In this document: one piece after another, positions 17,910 through 27,171 of the stretch
Position numbering within the stretch: the stretch's first letter is position 1
Layout: the number at the start of each line of letters is the position of its first letter
From: a bacterium
GTDB lineage: Bacteria; Elusimicrobiota; Elusimicrobia; Elusimicrobiales; UBA9959
NCBI GenBank assembly: GCA_021811185.1
Contig: JAJZPL010000009.1
Coordinates: 36,481-100,480, forward strand
Direction: 5' to 3'
DNA length: 64,000 bases
The notes under the pieces: generated by a model
What the model was told of the DNA's origin: nothing
Database searches by the model: none
The model's input: only the letters and a program-made list of their open reading frames with translations
Program-made: the position numbers and the translations under genes

Positions 17910-19260
17910 CGGCCGCCTTCTGCCATTTGCGGCGCTTTTTAAAAAAGATTTTAACCCCCGGCAAAATAGCGGCCAGCGAGATCAGGGCCGCCGAGGCGGC
18001 TACCGCGGAAATGCCGGAATACCTGGCCATCAGCGGAACTAAAGCCGCGTACGCCAGACCCGTGCCCAGGGTCAGATACATGTATGGTTCGTGACGATAC
18101 GCCCTGAGGTAGCAGGCCATCGCGGCCACCGGCAGCTGGAACATAGCCGCCAGCATGAACAACCCCAATGGCAGCGAGGCGGGCAGCCGGTGTATCCAGG
18201 CATAGTGGAGATAATGGAGCCCGGAAAGCAGGAGCACCACGGGCAGCAGCAGCCCCAGGGCGACCAGCGCCATCTGCCCGAAAGCCCTACGGAACAGCTT
18301 ATCCAGTTCCTCAAACCGCTTTTTTGCTATAAGCCAGCTGAATTCGGGGATCCGGCATCTCACCCAGTTGAGCGGGATATTCACCATGGCAGTCGTTATC
18401 GTGCCGATCACGCCCATTTGCCCTGCGACAACGGGGCCGCAGAAATAGAATAAGACCGGGGTGACGAACGCGGTAGTAAAATAACTGGACGCCACGCTCA
18501 CAGCAAGCCGCCATTGCAGCGGCCAGATCTTCGTCCGCCAGTCAATCAGGCCCCGGGGTTTTATGCGCAGCAGGACGTCGAAAAACTTCCGGTATTTGGC
18601 GAACAAGATCGAAACCATGATCGCGAACGAGGCCGCTGAAGCGGCTGCCGGCGCCCATAACCCTACCCCGGACAGGATAGCGGCCCAGGTCACCACGCTG
18701 CCTGCCGCCGCCTGCACGAGCCGGTATTTGCTGGTGGCATGCAGCTGGCCGCAGCCGTCGAGGATGTAAAGCGCCGGCGTCACAAAGAAATTAAGGTACC
18801 CCATAAGGCAGAACGCGAGCCAGGCCGAGGTCACCCCGCCCGGGGTCCCCGCCTTGGAATTGAAAAAGATCAGCCCGCCCGCCGCTACAGAAAAGAACGC
18901 CGCGCTGCCCACCCAGAAAAACCATTTATAAGCTATACGCAGCACTTCGGCCAATTCGCCCCGCCCCTGTTCCTCCCCGATAATGACGCCTTCCTCGTTC
19001 AGGCCCAGCTTCGCCCAGATATGCCCCGCCATCAGCTGAAACACCGACCCGGCCCCGAGTTCAAGCAGGTTGGCGAGAGCCAGTACGCCGTAGAAAGTAT
19101 AGTAATAACCCTGCTCCGGCGGCGTCAGGTAGGTTATTATCAGGAAAATGCTCAGCGGCCCGGCCAGGATGGACCAGCTGTAGGTAAGCACGGCAAAGAC
19201 TATGGCCCGGTTCACCCCGGCTTTTATGGCTAGCTCTTTCACGTTCTGTTTCAGGCCCAT
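17899..19260 (-). CDS. polysaccharide flippase-like membrane protein (Wzx/MOP type)
   Basis: About 12 hydrophobic segments; beside glycosyltransferases. Confidence 0.7.
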   Translation of the reverse strand: MGLKQNVKELAIKAGVNRAIVFAVLTYSWSILAGPLSIFLIITYLTPPEQGYYYTFYGVLALANLLELGAGSVFQLMAGHIWAKLGLNEEGVIIGEEQGRGELAEVLRIAYKWFFWVGSAAFFSVAAGGLIFFNSKAGTPGGVTSAWLAFCLMGYLNFFVTPALYILDGCGQLHATSKYRLVQAAAGSVVTWAAILSGVGLWAPAAASAASFAIMVSILFAKYRKFFDVLLRIKPRGLIDWRTKIWPLQWRLAVSVASSYFTTAFVTPVLFYFCGPVVAGQMGVIGTITTAMVNIPLNWVRCRIPEFSWLIAKKRFEELDKLFRRAFGQMALVALGLLLPVVLLLSGLHYLHYAWIHRLPASLPLGLFMLAAMFQLPVAAMACYLRAYRHEPYMYLTLGTGLAYAALVPLMARYSGISAVAASAALISLAAILPGVKIFFKKRRKWQKAAVTT

Positions 19261-19269
19261 AGAAAAATG

Positions 19270-20301
19270 TTAAAGACTATCTATAACTTCCAGGTATTTC
19301 CGCGTGAATATTTTTTCCGAAAAATTGTCCCTGACAAAACCCGCGGCCTCCAGGCCCACGGTCTTCCTGATTTCGGCCGAAGCGCCCAGCCGCCTTATAG
19401 CCTGCGCCCAGTCCTGCGGGCTGCGCGCGATATACCCGGTAACGCCTTCTTTTATAACTTCCAGGTGCGACTCCACCGGGCTGGCCACCACCGGGAGCCC
19501 CATCCCCATCATCAGCAAGGCCCGGCCGGCCGGCTTGGCCCGGTAAAAAGCGCCGCCGCAGTCCACGGGCACTATCCCGATATCGCACTTAGCTGTTTCC
19601 GCCAGCAAAGTGTCATAATCCCAGTCGACGAAACGGCAGGGCAGCTTCTGCCCGCCGATAAACTCCCCGACGGTCCGTGGGACCTTCCCGAGGTAGCGCC
19701 CCTGCGGCGCCGCGGACGTTATCAAGACCAGTTCGTACCCGCCCTCGCCGGCCAGTTCGTCGAGGGCCCGCCCCATGGCCCGGAACCCGTGCAGGCTGGA
19801 CGCGTTGCCGAACCAGGCGATCCGGCATGGCTTTTTCTGCTCGTAAGCCGCGCGGAACGCCAGGATATCGTCCGTGATCGCATCGGTCACTACCGAGGAA
19901 TTCTTGTTCAGCTCCGTGAATTTGCGCAGAAGCGCGGAACTGCCGACGACCATGCGCTCGCATTTCCCTATCATTTTGCCGAGCCTGCGGAATTGACCTT
20001 CGACGAGGCTTAACTTCAGGCGGTAATAGATCCTGCCCGGCAGGAGGTAGTTGGAGTAGGGAAAAGTAAGGACGTCGTCGACGCTGTCGCCGATTAGCGG
20101 GACCCCCGCGGCATGAAGGCGCTCAAGGATCCGCTCGTTGCGCAGGGCGATCGGGATTATCACGGCGTCATACTTCCCGTTTTCGGCCCAATATTGCGCC
20201 GTATGCCCGGAACCGGGCAGATTTCTTATCAGGACGTCGTAGCGCCACCGGTGCATCACGTGCCCCGGGTCGGCGTCAAAAGGTATGATCCCGATATTCA
20301 T
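19270..20301 (-). CDS. glycosyltransferase family 1-like
   Basis: GT-B C-terminal pattern RALLMMGMGLPVVASPVESHLEVIKEGVTGYIA. Confidence 0.75.
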   Translation of the reverse strand: MNIGIIPFDADPGHVMHRWRYDVLIRNLPGSGHTAQYWAENGKYDAVIIPIALRNERILERLHAAGVPLIGDSVDDVLTFPYSNYLLPGRIYYRLKLSLVEGQFRRLGKMIGKCERMVVGSSALLRKFTELNKNSSVVTDAITDDILAFRAAYEQKKPCRIAWFGNASSLHGFRAMGRALDELAGEGGYELVLITSAAPQGRYLGKVPRTVGEFIGGQKLPCRFVDWDYDTLLAETAKCDIGIVPVDCGGAFYRAKPAGRALLMMGMGLPVVASPVESHLEVIKEGVTGYIARSPQDWAQAIRRLGASAEIRKTVGLEAAGFVRDNFSEKIFTRKYLEVIDSL

Positions 20302-20332
20302 AAATTAAGCATCGAACGCCCTGCGGGCTGGA

Positions 20333-21313
20333 TCACGGCCGGCTGCCGCGCCGCCGTCTCCCCCAGTATAATATTTTTAAAATTATATGCGACAGAATTA
20401 CCGCGTTGATATAGGCGAATTCCCGCAGGGAAATGCCGCTTTTTTCATACATTGCGCGCGTCAGCCGGAAAAAGTGCCGCTTGTGCCGTATTATTATGGA
20501 TTTATAAATGTTTATAAGCTGGCCGAGCACCACCCGTTTTCGCCACAGCGCCAGTTCAGCCGCGGTGAACAGCCCGGTCTTGACGGCCATCTCGTAGGGG
20601 CGGACGAACCAGTCCATATGGTTGAGCAGCATTTCACTGTTCCGGCTGTAGTTCTGGATCAGGTTGTTCTCGTGGATCCTGTACGCCGAGACCGGTTTCC
20701 CGATATAGCCGACGTCGCCGGACAGGCACATCTCCAGAAAAAGCTCCGAATCGCAGGCGATATTGTACTCGTTCGAAAAGGCGTTCAGCTTAATTGCCAG
20801 CGGCCGGTTAAAGAGCACATTGCAAAGCATGAAATCCTGCGGCCCTACGGCGTCGCGCGTTAAAAAAATAGTTTTCCCGCTTTGATTCCTTCCGAAAGGA
20901 AGGTCCAGGGGCGTGTCCGTCTTCCCGGTGCGCCGGTACCCGTTGGCATAGACCAGCATCGTTTTCGGGAATTCATTGATAAGCCGCACCGCCTCCGCGA
21001 TGTAGTCCGGATCCAGCAAGAGATCGTCGTCAGAAAGCAATAAGAACCATTCGCCGGCGGTATGTTCCAGCAGCGCTTTTCTCCAATTGCCTACCATGCC
21101 TAGGTTCGAGCTGTTTTTAAAGTAGCGGAACCTCGGGTCGCCCGTGTAGCCGGAGACAGCAGCCTGGGTACCGTCCGTAGAGGCGTTGTCGGCCACGACT
21201 ACCTCAAGGTTCGGATAGGTCTGGGCCAGCGCCGAGTCGATAGCTTCCTTAAGCAGCGCGGCGCGGTTGTAGGTGGGGATGATAATGCTCACCAGCGGCG
21301 CGGCGGCGCTCAT
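20333..21313 (-). CDS. glycosyltransferase family 2
   Basis: VSIIIPTYNRAALLKEAIDSAL, VVADNASTDGT, LLSDDDLLL. Confidence 0.88.
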   Translation of the reverse strand: MSAAAPLVSIIIPTYNRAALLKEAIDSALAQTYPNLEVVVADNASTDGTQAAVSGYTGDPRFRYFKNSSNLGMVGNWRKALLEHTAGEWFLLLSDDDLLLDPDYIAEAVRLINEFPKTMLVYANGYRRTGKTDTPLDLPFGRNQSGKTIFLTRDAVGPQDFMLCNVLFNRPLAIKLNAFSNEYNIACDSELFLEMCLSGDVGYIGKPVSAYRIHENNLIQNYSRNSEMLLNHMDWFVRPYEMAVKTGLFTAAELALWRKRVVLGQLINIYKSIIIRHKRHFFRLTRAMYEKSGISLREFAYINAVILSHIILKILYWGRRRRGSRP

Positions 21314-21370
21314 TGGATCCTCCCGGAGATATTTTTCCGTATCATATTAATCCCTGCCGGATTTTCCGGA

Positions 21371-22690
21371 TCATGCCCTGCCGCTGCGCAGCCGCGCGCC
21401 GAGCGTTTCTGCCAGCCTGGCAAGCCTGCGCCTTATCCGGTACCCGACGCTGACGCGCATGCTCTCCCGTATCATCCTGTCCACGTACGCGTAATCCACG
21501 CCCTTGATCTTGGCGCCGCTCCCGGCGCTTCTCCGGTAGCCTTCCGCGGAGGTGATTAGACTAAGGTCGCGCTCCATGCAGTAGGCGTAGAGATCGCTTC
21601 CCGGGGCCGGGGTGAAAACCGAAGGACTGTACATATCCGGCCGTATCTTGCGCATCATGGCCGCCGTCTGGGACATCTCTTCCCTGGTCTCGGTAGGAAG
21701 GCCGAACATATAGTTCGCGAAGATCTTTATGCCGAGGCGTCTGCAGATAGAGGCGGCCTCCAGGTTCTGCGCTACCGTCACCCCTTTCCGGATAAACTGC
21801 AGGACCCTGTCGCTTCCGCTCTCAAAACCGATATAGACCCAGGTAAGCCCGGCCTCCCGCAGGCGCCGCATCAGGTCGTGGCGCCGGCAGATGATGTCGG
21901 CCCTGCTCTGGCACACGAAAGGCTGGGTAAGGCCTCTCGCCTTTTTCTTCTCGCAGAATTCGCCGGCCCATTCGTGGTACTGCGTGAAGCAGTCGTCATG
22001 TATCATGAACGACTTCATGCCGTACTCGCGCGAAAGGTTTTCCAGTTCGTCCAGGACGTTACCGATGCTTCTCCTGCGCACCTTGTTCCCGAACACGGCG
22101 CGCTCGGCCGGCTGGCAGAAAGAGCAGTTATAAAGACAGCCGCGGGAGGCGGTTATGGAAAAGTACGGCGCGGGCATATCCCAAAGCCCGGTGGATTCCC
22201 CCTCGGGGGCCAGGCTCCTGTCCACGAAGGGCAGCGCGTCCAGGTCCGGCGGCATCTCTCCCCGTATAATCCTGGGCGCCGACCGCAAATCTTCCAGCAC
22301 CAGCGGGAGGGTAACCTCGGCCTCGTGCGTAAAAACGTGGTCGAATTCAGCGGCCCCGGCGGTCTCCTGGGTCATCAGCGTCGCATGCGGGCCGCCGGCT
22401 ATCACGCGGAGCGCGGGATCTTTTTTCTTGATGAGCCCCGCGATCCGGCGCGCAGCGGTGAAATCCACGGTAGCGACGGAGATGAGCGCGGCCTCGAACT
22501 CCGAGGCGCCGATAAAACTTTCAACCTCTTCCCAACTGGCCAGCTTCCGGCAGTCCAGGTAGACAATGGTATGCCCGGCACGCTTCAGCAGGGCGCTGAT
22601 TATACCGGTCCCATGGTGGAACCAGTTCGCGCCGGCGCGGTAGGAGCCGAAACCGTCGGCTAACCCGGGGTATATTAACAGTAGTTTCAT
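21371..22690 (-). CDS. B12-binding-domain radical SAM protein
   Basis: N-terminal cobalamin-binding-like fold, SRGCLYNCSFCQP 4Fe-4S motif. Confidence 0.88.
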   Translation of the reverse strand: MKLLLIYPGLADGFGSYRAGANWFHHGTGIISALLKRAGHTIVYLDCRKLASWEEVESFIGASEFEAALISVATVDFTAARRIAGLIKKKDPALRVIAGGPHATLMTQETAGAAEFDHVFTHEAEVTLPLVLEDLRSAPRIIRGEMPPDLDALPFVDRSLAPEGESTGLWDMPAPYFSITASRGCLYNCSFCQPAERAVFGNKVRRRSIGNVLDELENLSREYGMKSFMIHDDCFTQYHEWAGEFCEKKKARGLTQPFVCQSRADIICRRHDLMRRLREAGLTWVYIGFESGSDRVLQFIRKGVTVAQNLEAASICRRLGIKIFANYMFGLPTETREEMSQTAAMMRKIRPDMYSPSVFTPAPGSDLYAYCMERDLSLITSAEGYRRSAGSGAKIKGVDYAYVDRMIRESMRVSVGYRIRRRLARLAETLGARLRSGRA

Positions 22691-23145
22691 AAAGGTACCG
22701 CCGTACGCCTGAGCCCCTCGTAAAGGGCTATGCCGGCGGAGGTGGAGAGGTTGAGGGAGCGGACGCGGTCGGAGCTCATCGGGATCCTGTAGATCCGGTC
22801 CGCGTATTTTTCGTAGATGCTGTCGGGGAAGCCCGCCGTCTCGGCGCCGAAGATAAGGCAGGAGTCCTCCAGGTACGGGGCCTCCCAGTAAGTTCTCCCG
22901 CCGCGCGTCGAGAAGAAAAGCAGCGAGGGATTTTCGGGCAGGGTCTTCAGGAAGGACTCGAAGTCCGCGTGCACCGAATATTTCAGGAACTGCCAGTAAT
23001 CCAGGCCCGAGCGCCGGATCTCCTTGGAATTTATCTCAAAGCCCATCTTCCCCACGAAAGCCAGCTCCGTGCCGGTGGCCACGCAGGTACGGCCAATGTT
23101 GCCGGCGTTCCAGGGTATGTCGGGATTTATCAAAACGATCTTCAT
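22687..23145 (-). CDS. trmL: tRNA (cytidine(34)-2'-O)-methyltransferase, SPOUT family
   Basis: INPDIPWNAGNIGRTCVATGTELAFV, IFGAETAGFPDSIYE, RIPMSSDRVRSLNLSTSAGIALYE. Confidence 0.9.
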   Translation of the reverse strand: MKIVLINPDIPWNAGNIGRTCVATGTELAFVGKMGFEINSKEIRRSGLDYWQFLKYSVHADFESFLKTLPENPSLLFFSTRGGRTYWEAPYLEDSCLIFGAETAGFPDSIYEKYADRIYRIPMSSDRVRSLNLSTSAGIALYEGLRRTAVPL

Positions 23146-25046
23146 AATTTAAAGTCGTCGGCGAATTCCTTGTGCCAAAGCTCCAGCATCAGCAGCGCCC
23201 ACAGTTTGTAGCCGTGGTCGCGGGCGCCGCTCTGGTGCTCGTCCCACAGCCTGAACAAGTGCTCTTTGTTGAAATACCCGCGGCCCAGCGCCTTGGCGGA
23301 CAGGCAGGTGCCGGCCCAGTACTCCTTCAACTCGCCCCTGAACCAGGGGCCCAGCGGGATGCCGAAGCCCATCTTGCCGCGCGAATAAATCTGCTTCGGG
23401 AGCATGTCCTTGAAGGTTTCCTTCAGGATCCACTTGGTCCCGTTCACGCCCTTCAACTTCAAATGCTCTGGCAGGCTGAAGGCGAACTCTATGACCTTGT
23501 GGTCGAGGAACGGCGACCTGGCCTCCAGCGAGTTGGCCATGGAAGCTATGTCCATCTTGGTCATAAGGCATTCGGGCAGGTAGGAGTGGAAGTCCACGTA
23601 ACTGAGGACGTTCTGCAGGTCCTGTCCTTCCGGGATCTTGTAAAGCCCGGTGATGTATTTTTCGCCGTAGCGCAGATCCGCGCCCAGCGCGTTCTCGAAC
23701 GCCTGGCTGAACAGCCCCTGTTTCTCGTCGGGCCCGAAGTAGGAGACCGTGGACAGGTAGCGCCGGGCCGGGTCCTGCATCATTGACGCGGCCAGGAATT
23801 TCCTGGCCCGCCAGAAAACGCCGTAAGGCGCTTTCTGCGGGAACAGCTTGGCGGCCCCCAGCAGCGTTTTTTTAACGCCGTCCGGCATCACCCTCAGGTA
23901 CGAATCCAGCTTCATCGCCACGTACCGCAGGTACCCGCCGAAAGCCTCGTCCCCGCCGTCGCCGTTCAGCGCCACCGTTACGGACTTGCGCGTTTCGCGG
24001 GAAACGAAATAGGAAGGCAGCGCGCTGGAGTCGGCATACGGCTCGCCGTAGTGGCGAACGAGCTTTTCCAGCACGTCCACCATGTTGGCTTCCACCACGA
24101 ACTCGGTGTGCCTGGTGCCGTACATCTCCGCCACCTGTTTGGCGTAGCCGAGCTCGGAGAACGCGGCCTCTTTGAAACCTATCGAGAAAGTTTTGACCGG
24201 CGCGGAGGAGCTCTTGGCCATCAGGGCCACGACCACCGAGGAGTCGATGCCGCCGGACAGGAAGGCGCCCAGCGGGACTTCCGAGATCAGGCGGATCCTG
24301 GTGGCTTCCAGCAGCTCGGCGCAGAGCCGCTCTTTTATCTCCGGGAGCGGCAGGTCGAGCTTCTCCGCTCCCAGCGGCAGGTCCCAGTATTTCTCGATCT
24401 CCACCTTACCGTCCTCGAACGTGAGCACCGAGGCGGGCTCCAGCTTTTTAACGCCTTTGAAGATGCTGAGCGGGCTGGGGATATATTGAAGCGTAAGGTA
24501 GGCGTCCACCGCGCGCAGGTCCACCTCGCGGGGAATGCCAGGGGCGGCCAGCAGCGCCCGCAGCTCCGAGGCGAAAGAAACGGCGCCCGGCGTTACGGAG
24601 TAAAAAAGCGGTTTCTTGCCCATGCGGTCGCGCGCCAGCAGCAGCCGGTCCCGCTTCTTATCCCAGATGGCGATGGCGAACATACCGCGCAGGTCCTTTA
24701 CGAAATCCTTACCCTTCTCCTCGTAAAGGTGGACGATGGTCTCGGTGTCGGACTTGGTCTTGAACACGTGGCCCTGCCCGATAAGCTTGTCCCTGAGTTC
24801 CTGGAAATTGTAGATCTCGCCGTTGAAAACTATCCAGACGGAGCCGTCCTCGTTGGAGATGGGCTGGTGGCCGGTGCTGACGTCTATGATAGAAAGCCGG
24901 CGCATGGCCAGGCCCACGGTATCTTTCTCGTAATAGCCCTCGTCGTCCGGGCCGCGGTGAGCTATCAGGTCGTTCATGGCCTTGAGCGCGGCGCGCTCTA
25001 CCGGCAGGCCGGAACCGTAATTATATATTCCGCAGATTCCGCACAT
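23142..25046 (-). CDS. asnB: asparagine synthase (glutamine-hydrolyzing)
   Basis: MCGICGIYNYGS, HRGPDDEGYY, FLSGGIDSSVVVALM. Confidence 0.95.
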   Translation of the reverse strand: MCGICGIYNYGSGLPVERAALKAMNDLIAHRGPDDEGYYEKDTVGLAMRRLSIIDVSTGHQPISNEDGSVWIVFNGEIYNFQELRDKLIGQGHVFKTKSDTETIVHLYEEKGKDFVKDLRGMFAIAIWDKKRDRLLLARDRMGKKPLFYSVTPGAVSFASELRALLAAPGIPREVDLRAVDAYLTLQYIPSPLSIFKGVKKLEPASVLTFEDGKVEIEKYWDLPLGAEKLDLPLPEIKERLCAELLEATRIRLISEVPLGAFLSGGIDSSVVVALMAKSSSAPVKTFSIGFKEAAFSELGYAKQVAEMYGTRHTEFVVEANMVDVLEKLVRHYGEPYADSSALPSYFVSRETRKSVTVALNGDGGDEAFGGYLRYVAMKLDSYLRVMPDGVKKTLLGAAKLFPQKAPYGVFWRARKFLAASMMQDPARRYLSTVSYFGPDEKQGLFSQAFENALGADLRYGEKYITGLYKIPEGQDLQNVLSYVDFHSYLPECLMTKMDIASMANSLEARSPFLDHKVIEFAFSLPEHLKLKGVNGTKWILKETFKDMLPKQIYSRGKMGFGIPLGPWFRGELKEYWAGTCLSAKALGRGYFNKEHLFRLWDEHQSGARDHGYKLWALLMLELWHKEFADDFKL

Positions 25047-25049
25047 AGT

Positions 25050-26171
25050 TCAGCTCCCGTATACCGCCAGCAAGTCGTCGGCCACGCGGGCCATGGAATA
25101 TTTTTCCACGGCGGTCTTGCGCGCCCGCTCCCCCAGCTTCACCGCCAGGGAGCGGTCGGCCAGGAAGCCGCGCAGACAGTCCTTGATCTCCTGGCGGCTG
25201 CGCGGGTCGAACAGGCAGCCGCTCGCGCCCTGCTCCACGGCCTCGCCGGCGCTCCCGGCGCGGCTGGCGATCACGGCCACGCCGCAGGCCATGGCCTCCA
25301 GCATGGAGTTGGAAAGCCCGCCGGAGACGGACGGCAGCATGAAAACGTCCGCCGCGCGGTAATAGGGCAGCAGGTCGTCTTTCGGCCCGGCCAGGGTTAC
25401 GCTGCCGGCCAGCCCCATGTCGGCTACGGACCGGCGCAGCGCGGCCTCTTCGGACCCGCCGCCGACTATCAGCAGGCGCGCCCTCGGCGGCACGGCTTCC
25501 TCGCTGAAGATCTCGGCCCAGGCTTCCACGAACCCCCTCACGCGCGTCACGGACGAAAGGCGGCCCACGCAGAGAAAGACCGTGGCATTGTCCAGGCCTA
25601 TGGCCGTCTTGGCGTTTATCTTCTCGTTATAAAGCGGCGGCGTGTAGCGGCCCGTATCCACGCCGTTGCGGAAAGAATGCGTTCGCAGCCCGGAGAAGTG
25701 GGGGTCGGCCTTCAGCCTGTCGCCTTCCTCCTTGTTCATCACCAGCAGCTCCGCGCCGGCGCTCCGCAGCAGGGCCAGCTTCACGCGCCCCGCCAGGCTC
25801 CCCGGCAAAAGCGAGGCCTCGCCAGCGGCCCCGGTCCTTACCAGGGTTTTCCTGCCGGTCAGCCTGGCGGCCAGCGCGGCCGCGGCGCAGGAGGCCAGCG
25901 GCGAATACACGGCCTGGTACTCCGACTTGTGCGAGAGCAGCCAGAAAAAACTTTTAAGCCCGAAAGCGGTTTCGCCCGTGCCGGAGAGCCTCTTTATCGC
26001 CACGCCGTCCAGCAGCTCTTCCGCCGGCAGGCCGGCGGGCCGCCCGGTAAGCACGGTCACTTTTACGCCGCGCCCGGCCAGGGCCCTGGCGAGCTCGAGC
26101 GCCTGCTTTTCCGCCCCGCCCAGCGCCGGGTGGAACGCGCGGCTCAGCATCACCAGCGAAGTTACTCTCAC
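25050..26171 (-). CDS. glycosyltransferase family 4-like
   Basis: GTG start (GTGA overlap with upstream gene); HPALGGAEKQALELARALAGRGVKVTVLT; SNSMLEAMACGVAVIASRAGSAGEAVEQG. The longer ORF in the track is an upstream over-extension. Confidence 0.85.
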   Translation of the reverse strand: MRVTSLVMLSRAFHPALGGAEKQALELARALAGRGVKVTVLTGRPAGLPAEELLDGVAIKRLSGTGETAFGLKSFFWLLSHKSEYQAVYSPLASCAAAALAARLTGRKTLVRTGAAGEASLLPGSLAGRVKLALLRSAGAELLVMNKEEGDRLKADPHFSGLRTHSFRNGVDTGRYTPPLYNEKINAKTAIGLDNATVFLCVGRLSSVTRVRGFVEAWAEIFSEEAVPPRARLLIVGGGSEEAALRRSVADMGLAGSVTLAGPKDDLLPYYRAADVFMLPSVSGGLSNSMLEAMACGVAVIASRAGSAGEAVEQGASGCLFDPRSRQEIKDCLRGFLADRSLAVKLGERARKTAVEKYSMARVADDLLAVYGS

Positions 26172-27157
26172 GCGGCGTCCTTCGGAGAGGAGAATTGCTT
26201 CCAGACCTTGCCGAGAGAATGCCCCATCTGGTAAACGAACGCCAGGCCCAGCAGCGTGATCATCATATAACTCAGCACATGGGCGTAGGAGGCGTAGGCA
26301 AAGCCCACGTTCCCGGGAACGCCCCAGGTAACCAGCACCCTGGTAAGGGTGAATTCGAAATTGCCGAAGTAGCCAGGCATGCCCGGCACCGAGGCGGCTA
26401 CCGCGCCGGTGAACACCAGGGCCATGCAGCGGTACATATCCAGCACGCCGCCCAGCCCGAAAGCGAGCCCTATCCAGTAGTAATTCAGCGCGTCCATCAG
26501 CCACTGGCCGGCCGCGTACAGGAAGATCAGCGCGCCGCTCCTGAAGGAGTGGAAACCCTTCACGCCCATGGCCACTCTTTCGAACAGCAGCCGCAGGCGC
26601 GGGAACCGCGCGAAGAAACCGGAGAACCAGTGGTGGGCGATCAGTTCGTCGGAGAAGATCAGCGCGGCCATGGCGGCCGTCACGCCGCCGAACAGCGTCC
26701 ACATCACGCTGTGGTAATTCAGGAAGCCGCCGGTGATGCCGCCCAGCCAGGCCGCCGCGGCGAACAGCGCGAACAGCACCAGCACGTCCAGCGCGCGTTC
26801 CACCAGGATGGTGGCCAGAACGGTAAGCAGCGGGATGCCGAAAAGCCCGGCGCCGAAAGTTGCGCGGGCCAGTTCCCCCAGGCGCATCGGCAGCAGGTTG
26901 TTCAGAGCGAGCCCGGCGGCCTGCAGCTTGAAAGCGTCCGCCAGCCGCACCGGCTTCGAGGGGTTCAGCAGCAAGCGCCAGCGCGCCGCGCGGAACAGCA
27001 GCTCAGCCAGGGTGGTGAGCACGAACGGGACGATGAAGACCGCCCTGACCTTGGAATAGATGGCGAGCAGGTTCCGGAAGTCGATGCTGCGGAAAGCGAA
27101 ATAAAGCAGCACTGCCCCTATAAGGAAGCCCGCTATTATGGAAATTTTCGCTTTCAT
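26168..27157 (-). CDS. LPG-synthase-TM-like flippase (UPF0104/PF03706 type)
   Basis: Polytopic; RWRLLLNPSKPVRLADAFKLQAAGLALNNLLPMRLGELAR. Confidence 0.8.
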   Translation of the reverse strand: MKAKISIIAGFLIGAVLLYFAFRSIDFRNLLAIYSKVRAVFIVPFVLTTLAELLFRAARWRLLLNPSKPVRLADAFKLQAAGLALNNLLPMRLGELARATFGAGLFGIPLLTVLATILVERALDVLVLFALFAAAAWLGGITGGFLNYHSVMWTLFGGVTAAMAALIFSDELIAHHWFSGFFARFPRLRLLFERVAMGVKGFHSFRSGALIFLYAAGQWLMDALNYYWIGLAFGLGGVLDMYRCMALVFTGAVAASVPGMPGYFGNFEFTLTRVLVTWGVPGNVGFAYASYAHVLSYMMITLLGLAFVYQMGHSLGKVWKQFSSPKDAA

Positions 27158-27171
27158 AGCCTTTCTCTCCC

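Noticed and set aside
18722-18740. -24/-12-like TGGCAT-GCAGC-TGGC
   Set aside because: Inside the flippase coding region, lacks the TTGC -12 element and AT-rich spacer.
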